Assembly: GCA_023548195.1 (NCBI GenBank)
Contig: JAJHZJ010000121.1
Span: 6,662,058 to 6,726,057, forward strand
DNA: 64,000 nt
Origin: Bettongia penicillata ogilbyi
Taxonomy: Eukaryota > Chordata > Mammalia > Diprotodontia > Potoroidae
Direction: 5' to 3'
The position numbers were made by a program, and so were the translations under genes. The notes under the pieces were generated by a model. The model saw only the letters and a program-made list of their open reading frames with translations, was not told the DNA's origin and did no database searches. The stretch's first letter is position 1, and every line of letters begins with the position of its first letter. Positions 57,228-64,000 of the stretch are shown piece by piece.

Positions 57228-58214
57228 GCTCCCTAAAAATGTAAGTAATAGGATCCTCTTTAGAAAAGATACTCAACGAACAATGTGAGTATAAGGTATA
57301 AAATGGTTACTTCCTCTGCCAGAGAAAATGCTTTAAAATGCTAACAACTCATAGTATATATCATCAAAAGCAAAAAGAGAAACCATCCTAAATAGCCCAT
57401 TACACTCACACACCCAAGAAAGGTAAACACAACATTATGGGACAGAGATAAGTGGACAAGTATTCCATATTCACATTTACATGAGACCACACTACTGAAT
57501 CTAACATGTGACTTTCTGAATCTTTCAGCTCCAATATCATTTTGGCAGTGATACTCTCCTCATCACAGATACATACCATTATGAAAATCATCTCCTACTG
57601 GGCAACAGAAGCCAAACTCAGGAACTCTCAAGCTGATGAGGGAGCCACGAAGGCTAGAAATGACCATTTCTGAGGATCATTGGTCAATGATCTGTGTGCA
57701 GAAAATGAAATAAAAAAGAAGAAAGACTCAAGTCATATGAGATTCAGGTTTCACCTGAGCAAACACAGGTTCCTACTCAAATGTGTTAGGGCTGAAAGCC
57801 ACCACAGCCCTGAGGAGGAGATGGGTGATGAAGAAGAGAAAATAAGTTCACTCTCCCTCTTACTGAAAGGCCAAAGGAAGAAAAACCCTGGAAAGGAGTA
57901 CCAAAAAGCACACAAAGACAGGAAAGAACTTTGTCTACAGCATTCTAGACCAGTTAAAGTTCATCCTCCTGACTCTTAATGGAGAATGATGCCCTCACTC
58001 TCCTCTCCCCAGTCAGAGACCAAACTGGTGTTACTATGTCATTCTGGCAACAAGAGGTCAAGGTGTACATGCAAGTCCAAGGGAATCAAATATTTCTAGT
58101 AAAGGTCCAAGTTTTATTATTTCATCAAATGGATTAAGGAGAATTTTCTTGATTCACTAAATGTGAAACTTTTTAAAAATTTGATAACATACTGTGAAAC
58201 AATCAATCCATCAT
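57228..58214. other. No confirmed gene; one unassigned 99-codon frame
   Basis: A plus-strand frame 57680-57979 is rich in Lys, Glu, Ser and His ('EEEMGDEEEK' in the middle). I recognise no family, and no splice or start context decides for it. Treated as unassigned. The rest has no recognisable content. Confidence 0.35.
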
Positions 58215-58437
58215 CATCATCATTTATATGATGTTTTAAGGTTAGCAAAATGCTTTCCAAGTATTATCTCACTTGATACTAATAACAATTTTGTAAAGTA
58301 GGTGCTTCATTTTACAAATGAAGAAATAAAGACTGTCTTTCCTAGGATCATATAGCTAATAAGTGCCTAAGGCACTTCCACTCAGGTTGTTCTGACTCCA
58401 AATCTATCATGCTATCTACTGTGCCACCTAGATGTTC
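58215..58437 (-). repeat. MIR/THER-type SINE
   Basis: Minus strand: 'gtattatctcacttgatact', 'cattttacaaatgaagaaat', 'ctaggatcatatagctaata', 'ctatctactgtgccacctag'. Nearly full length, preceded by a short (ATC)n. Confidence 0.85.
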
Positions 58438-58754
58438 CGGTATCACTGATAATTACATTCAAAATAGCTATGACATAAAGTCAAAGTAAGTGCTGTCCCT
58501 TCTCACCTTCAATGAAAGGAGTACACAGTACTTTTTCAGTACTTTTATTAAAAGAATAGTAAATAAACCAATGATTATCAAGGCCACATAAAACATGAAG
58601 ACATATATTCATCAAATGTGGAGAAAGTATTACTCAAAATCTAAACAAAAGAGAATCACTGTAGAGGTTCAGGTCCTTCAGATGCACCTCTGCTGACTGC
58701 ATTGTGCCCTGAGAACATAATAAGGCTTCAAGGAGATTCAGAGTCACTCAAAAG
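58438..58754. other. No gene or repeat recognised
   Basis: No recognisable content. Confidence 0.45.
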
Positions 58755-58945
58755 AAAAGGATGATTCAGTGAAAAAGGGCACTGGATTTGAGTCACAGAA
58801 TTTACTCAAAACAAGTCATATCTTTCCTCTGTAACTTATTAGATAAATCACTTAACCTCTCTGGGTCCTAGTTTTCTCCTGTATAAAATGGGGATGTTGT
58901 ACTTGATACATCTGAAGCCAAGCTCTCACTACTATAATTCTATCA
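58755..58945 (+). repeat. MIR SINE
   Basis: Plus strand: 'gggcactggatttgagtcac', 'aaatcacttaacctctctgg', 'cctgtataaaatggggatgt', 'tactataattctatcac'. Confidence 0.82.
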
Positions 58946-58999
58946 CTTGTAATATATGTAGGAAAAATCAGTTGTCTGTAACATGTATGTTAATTACCC

Positions 59000-59179
59000 A
59001 CAGTGTGGCATAATGGGAAAAAATACTAGATTTAGGGTCAAAGGGCTTAGGTTCAAATTCTAGAATGGCTACTTTCAGCAAATCATTTAATCCTGTTGGT
59101 TTCAGTTTCCTCATCTATAAAACTGGATCACAATCCACAGTTTAAGAAGAGCTGAGGGTGTTGTGAGTGGGAAAAATTT
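59000..59179 (+). repeat. MIR SINE, cut by composite insertion
   Basis: The head 'cacagtgtggcataatggga', B-box 'ggttcaaattctagaatggc' and core 'gtttcctcatctataaaact' run to about 59130. A MIR-like 3' end ('gagttagatgacctcttaag', 60288-60335) lies beyond the insertion at 59180-60290, suggesting that the insertion landed in or beside this MIR. Confidence 0.75.
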
Positions 59180-60290
59180 AAGAAGCTCTGGGCTACTTTA
59201 TTGCCCAGGCAATATTCACAACTAGGGCAACTATGAGTATGCCAGCATAATTCTGAATCACAAAGTATAATAGACTCTCCATGTAGAAGGAAAAAGAAAA
59301 ACATTTATTCAGACAACAGAAAACCAAATCCCAACACCAGAAAGCCAAATCCATCATAGTAACAAAAAAATCTATACATAATAACAATGCAGACCTCTGT
59401 CAGCTTCCCACAAACTAGCTCCATAAACAAACAGGCTTCCTTAAACAAAATCACAAACAAGCTCTCTCACTCACACTAGTCAACCTGATTACCTCAGTTT
59501 TGACTGCTCTCTAACTAACTTCCTCTCGTATCTGCTCTAGCTCCATCTCTTCCTGTTCCACCCTTCCTCCTCCATTCCTTCCTGTTCCATGTGACTTAGA
59601 CTCATGTGACTCAGGCTTCCATATGACTTAAGCAGGTCACATGGGCCAGTTAATGAATAGGAACGATCCCATTAACTAGCAAAATTGCATTAACAATAAG
59701 CAAAAATGCATTATCAGTACAGCTACATCAATTGGGGAATGGCTGAACAAGTTGTGGTATATGAATGTAATGAAATACTATTGTGCTATAAGAAATGATG
59801 AGCAGGAAGATTTCAGAAAAACCTGGAAAGACTTATATGAGCTGATGCTGAGTGAGGAGAGCAGAACCAGGAGAACCTTGTGCACAGTAACAAGCACAGT
59901 GTGCAATGACTGATTTTTATAGCCCTTCTCAGCAATGCGAGGACCTAAAACAATTCCAAAATACTCATGATGGAAAATGCCATTCACACCCAGAGAAAGA
60001 ACAATGGAGCTGGAATGCAGAGCATAGCAACTATTTTCTTTTTTTGTTTTGTTTTATTTTTTCTTTCTTGTGGTTTCTGCCATTCAATATAATTCTTCTA
60101 TGCAACATGACTAATGTGAAAGTGAGTTTAGTAGGAATGTATGTGTAGAGCCCATATCAGATTGCATGCCACGTTGGGGTGGGGGAGGGGGTAAAGTAGG
60201 GGAAGAAAATTTCAAACTTATGGAAGTGAATGTTGAAAACTAAAAATAAATAAATTAGCTAATAAAAAAGGGAAAAAAAGAAGCTCTGAG
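59180..60290 (+). mobile_element. Composite retro-insertion: LTR-like antisense block + L1 3' end
   Basis: 13-base flanks aagaagctctg-g/a-g (59180-59192, 60278-60290) enclose the whole unit, and the second copy follows directly after an A-rich tail, as in target-primed reverse transcription. Inside are two unrelated parts. First, 59193-59725, not L1: its minus strand looks LTR-like, with AATAAA at about 59303 followed by a T-rich stretch. Second, 59726-60277, a standard L1 ORF2 C-terminus and 3'UTR (from 'catcaattggggaatggctg'). One shared TSD implies insertion as one cDNA. Confidence 0.72.
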
Positions 60291-60335
60291 TTAGATGACC
60301 TCTTAAGTCATTTCTGTCTCTGAATCTATGATCTT

Positions 60336-61269
60336 GTTATCATCATATTTCTGCATCTTCTACATTTGGAATCTGACACTTAAATTAGGTTGGTGGACAT
60401 TTGTTTCATAGTCAGAGTCTTCATTTTTCATACTTCATTTTGTTGTCCTTTTAAATATCTGATTTATTCAATTATCTATAATTGGAGTTGGTGAAAGAAG
60501 GGGTTTTTAATTAAATAAATTTAAAAGATACTAATTAATTTATCCACACTCTGCCAAAACAGAAATTGGCTTTTCTTGTGTTATGTCATAATAATATTAG
60601 GTACATTTAACAATTGATTTTTAGACCATTAAGAAGTCAATTTTTGGTCCCATAAGATATGGTGATTCTTTACCTTAGGTAAGTGCACACTTTTTAAGCA
60701 CCTGACATATAGATCACAAAGTAGATGGGTTTTCTGTATATGGTGATCCATTATTTCATCTTATTTGACTTGTGGATATCCTTGGACTGCTGAATGAAAC
60801 CCAGATCTCCAGGAAGCACAGTTTGAAAAAAAATTTCTTCAGGATCCTATGGAGATGAATTATGGAATTTCTGTGTCCAAGATAGCCATGAATATAATTA
60901 AGGTACCCTGAAGTATAATCCATTTAAGTCCATGGCATGACATTAAACACAGAATTATAGATGCTTCCTGATTATCCCTCACCATTTATTAGTAAATGAC
61001 AGTTTTTATATACTCCAGTACAGCTGTAAAGGTACTTAAATGGAGAGAACTAGTTCTACAATAACTTAAGAAATATTATAGCCCTTATAGAATAATAGTG
61101 CACAGCACTCTTGATTGCCAAAAAAAGATAATTTGATTGTGGTAAAGTTGGTGACTGCATAATAGAGAGAAGGTAAAACTGCCAAATAATTTGGTAAGTA
61201 GGAATAAGGACTTAAGAATGATTTTGAGGGTATATACTTGGGTTAGTGAAATGGTATAGGTGATGTCTT
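60336..61269. other. No gene or repeat recognised
   Basis: AT-rich, with no recognisable content. Confidence 0.45.
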
Positions 61270-61680
61270 TTGATTTGTGCATAAATTGGATTTAAGTGAG
61301 GCAGAGTTGCACGAAGTTGTCAGTCTCACTTTCTCCTCCAGAGTCATCATAGTCCAGTGGCAGGACAGAGTCAAGATGACTGACAATGACTCAGGATGCA
61401 GTGGATGACTTCTTCGGTGTCTAACCAAGCTCTAAGCACTCCACGTTGCCTGCTTCATCTGCCTTCATGGCTGTTGGAACAAATTGTTCTCATCCACCCA
61501 TTCCACCAAAGTCTTCACATGCTTGGGGTAGACATCCCCCTAAAGCACCAATGGATGTGAGACTCCTTGGTTACCCTTAACCTGATTTGGCCTGTCTGCT
61601 GAAATGGCTTACCAGAGCATAGCCACTGTGCATGCTGCAGCTTCTTGAAGCCACAGGTGAGAGTTGGGTGGAATAGATGG
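61270..61680 (+). repeat. Marsupial interspersed repeat, unnamed here
   Basis: The block includes 'gtcagtctcactttctcctc', 'gtccagtggcaggacagagt', 'cttcatctgccttcatggct' and 'atggcttaccagagcatagc'. I recall both parts from other marsupial sequence, where they occur as a dispersed family, but I cannot name it or give its ends. No coding sense is evident. Confidence 0.45.
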
Positions 61681-61789
61681 ACACCAAAGATGGAAAGAGC
61701 CCCAAAAAGGGCTTGGGAGCCATCATATCAAAGGTACTGGTCCTCTCTGAACACACCCCTACACCCCATACTTGGGTTACTCAAAGGGT

Positions 61790-62280
61790 GATAGTGTCAT
61801 TGACAAAAAAAGAGAAACTCAGTAGAGGAGTAGGTTTTGAAGGAAAGAAAACGAGTTCTGTTTTAGACATGAAATTTCAGATAACTATGGAACATCCAGG
61901 GACATCCTGTACATCCAGGGACATCTACAGTACACCACTGATGATGTACTCCTCTTCAAGTCATCTATAGAGTTGATCATTAAAGCCATGAGGATTGATA
62001 AGTTCTCTAAGAACCTAAAGAGAGAGAAAAGCAGAAGAGTGAGGGCAGTTGGGCAATGTGTTAAGGTGAAATTCTAGCAAAGGAAACTAAAGAAATAAGT
62101 TGAATCAGAACCAAGAGAAAAAATAGTCCCAAAAGTAGAGATTACCTAGTAGGAGATGGTAGTCGGCAATGTCAAGAGCTATAGAAATTAAGGTGAATAA
62201 GGACTGAGAAAGGCCTAAAGATCTGGCAGTTGTGAACAGATTTGGAAATTATGAAATCATTTACAATCGCCAAACCTGTA
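61790..62280 (-). mobile_element. LINE-2 RT fragment
   Basis: 'cgagttctgttttagacatg' and 'aacatccagggacatcctgt' are the complement of the L2 LNxSKTE region. 'aggagatggtagtcggcaat', 'gtcaagagctatagaaatta' and 'gaataaggactgagaaaggc' match the complement of the L2 AFDTVDH region. No open frame. A 97-codon plus-strand frame (61677-61970) across its edge is a chance overlap. Confidence 0.62.
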
Positions 62281-62700
62281 AGCCTCCCTCAATTCTTATC
62301 CTTCTTATATCTCTGTAGCTCTTGATAGAAGAATTGAGTTAGTTTCAGTCACTCATTTGGCCGTTGATGAAACATCAGACTCTGTGAGACAGGTGGTACA
62401 AAATAGAAAAACTCCATGAAGAAGATTCAGTACTAGGAAGAGTTTGTGTCATGGACATTCACCATGTGCTAGTATATTATTACACACATCTATTTAATGA
62501 CTCACCATTTCCTAATTTCTACGAAGCAGTAGAAGTCAGCAACTACTTAGCCAGAAGTCAGCAACTAGCTCATTAAGTGTGACAGTGAATGAGATATAGA
62601 AGCGGAGAGGAAGGAAGAGAAATTTAATCTTCAAAAACTAATAATTTCAAAAGAAACACATTCTGCATTTTCCCATCCTACCAAATAGATAAGCTTCTTG
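62281..62700 (+). other. Mostly unrecognised; short L2 piece
   Basis: 62290-62345 ('attcttatccttcttatatc', 'tctgtagctcttgatagaag') resembles the L2 segment encoding LDLSAAFDT, here on the plus strand and so opposite to the adjoining L2. The rest is unrecognised. Confidence 0.4.
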
Positions 62701-62784
62701 ATGATAGAGGAATTCATTCACTCAATAAATATTTATTTAGCAAGTACAAAATGAGATACAGCTTGCCATCATGGATATTAAACC

Positions 62785-62990
62785 TGACTGAATATCAAGA
62801 GGACCTGGTTCATGCTCTGGTCCTGATACATACTGGCTGCTTTGCTTTGAGCAAGTAACTTCTCAAATTTCTAAGCAACTCAGAGTATTAAGATACAGTG
62901 AGAGTGACAACCTGCATTGTGAGAGAAAGTTTCCTCACTAGATAATTTCCCCTAATGAAATCACAGATTCAGTCTCTATTCCTCTGGGCA
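62785..62990 (+). repeat. MIR-related marsupial SINE
   Basis: Same family as 20310-20515. It has a MIR-like head and the special distal part: 'agcaactcagagtattaaga', 'gtgacaacctgcattgtgag', 'agtttcctcactagataatt', 'aatgaaatcacagattcag'. Confidence 0.65.
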
Positions 62991-63109
62991 GAGCACTACA
63001 CTTGATGTTTTATGAGATTTCTAGTTCTTTTCTAGCCACTCCTCCTTTTTCTCCATTCCTTTAGCTCTGTCTCCCCTCGATGTCATCTTAGTACATAGTG
63101 TAACATTTT

Positions 63110-63275
63110 ACTATCTTAGGATCACAGAACTATAACTGGAAGGGACCCTTATTTTATATATTAGAAAACAGCCTAAGTGGCCTGCCTATAGCCATCTAGG
63201 TAGGGACAAAACTGATACTTGAACTAAGTCCCATGACTCTAAGATCAGGATTCATTTCCTTGCACTATGATGTCT
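63110..63275 (-). repeat. MIR SINE
   Basis: Minus strand: 'ataactggaagggaccctta', 'ttagaaaacagcctaagtgg', 'gatacttgaactaagtccca', 'catttccttgcactatgatg'. Confidence 0.8.
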
Positions 63276-64000
63276 CTTCAATGATCAGTCCTTAATAAAT
63301 ATTCACTTTTTGGTGGTCATTTCCCAATACAATACTTCTTAAATAGTCTATTTTCTACCTCATTATCATTTCTAAGTGTGCCATCATGTATTGGATCCCA
63401 AATATTACATGTCTGTGTTGTCATTTGTAGGAACAAAGCCCAAAATCTTAAATAGTTTTAGAAAGAAATGTATTAGGTCATTAGGTAGAGGAGAACAAGC
63501 TGGAAAGGTGTGGTTCCCTCTCCTCTAGGTTTAGGGAGGTTTACATCATATAGGATTTAGACAAGGGTACCTGCCAAAGGGTAACTACCAAAGATGGTAA
63601 GGTGGGTTGACATGGATATAAGTAAATATAAACATTCAATAAAATTTGAGCAAAGTCAAAACAGAATATTGAGTGAACCCAAAACAAGACCCAAGTGAGT
63701 GAACTCAAAATAAGAATGTTTTGGTTGGATCCAGGACTGGATCCATCTCTTGACATTCCTGAAGGGTTGCTGAGGTCAGAGTAAAATTCTGGGTGCAAAC
63801 AAACACTAGCTATATAAAGTTAGATTTAAACTGGATAAATTTTCTGAACAAAATAATGAAGCATGTTCTACAGCGGCTAGGGAAAGCACCTCTCAAAAAT
63901 TTCAACACAATTTTCTCCTGTGAAAAAAACACACTGGAATGAAAATTATCAATCCACTATAAAAAGGTATCTTAATAATTAAACCATTGCCTTTGCTCCT
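63276..64000. other. No gene or repeat recognised
   Basis: No recognisable coding or repeat content; an 85-codon minus-strand frame (63541-63798) is unassigned. Confidence 0.45.

Overview
This window looks like ordinary non-coding nuclear DNA of a marsupial mammal. It is AT-rich and I recognise no host gene, exon chain, tRNA, rRNA, CRISPR array or prokaryotic feature. The assignment rests on repeat content: LINE-1 with the mammalian 5' end (GGGGAGGAGCCAAGATGG), ORF1 and ORF2 remnants, ORF2-less 'half-L1' (HAL1-like) elements, abundant MIR/CORE-type SINEs, LINE-2 and CR1/L3 fossils, a tRNA-type SINE ending in a 'cccaaatggggtcacaaag' segment, and a SINE ending near 'gatgacatggtcttctt'. The last two I remember as marsupial families. 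Family names are from memory, not from a database search.

Layout. 1-5.5 kb: SINE fragments, a (GA)n tract, a palindromic MITE-like repeat, L2, an old L1 3' end and a Mar1-like SINE. 5.5-8.15 kb and 13.6-16.45 kb: two older HAL1-like elements. 16.7-20.5 kb: CR1/L3, MIRs and an L1 nested in another L1. 20.9-25.2 kb: a Tigger/pogo fragment, then an antisense L1 lacking its reverse-transcriptase core. 26.8-29.6 kb: the best preserved HAL1-like element, with a CpG-containing 5'UTR and a target-site duplication (TSD). 29.6-36.3 kb: L2, MIR, microsatellites and CR1. 36.3-40.3 kb: an L2 invaded by a mariner MITE and an RT-deleted L1. 40.3-51.1 kb: L2, MIR, CR1 and hAT fossils, a degraded L1/HAL1 and a (CT)n array. 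52.0-53.6 kb: an ORF1-only insertion with TSDs but no A-tail. 54-64 kb: MIRs, a hAT MITE, a complete tRNA-type SINE, a composite insertion joining an LTR-like antisense block to an L1 3' end, and L2.

Nothing here forms a pathway. The logic is one of parasites and hosts: L1 machinery would have supplied reverse transcription for the HAL1-like copies, some SINEs and the composite insertion. Nesting gives relative ages: L2, CR1 and MIR are oldest, L1, HAL1 and the MITEs are younger, and the copies at 26.8 and 52.0 kb look youngest because their ORF1 sequences are nearly identical. The observations most worth checking are the composite insertion (59180-60290), the repeated 3' modules of the HAL1-like family, and the two TSD-flanked copies without A-tails. 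The open reading frames in the window are fragments of transposon proteins or chance frames. Edges of old repeats are approximate, good to tens of bases.
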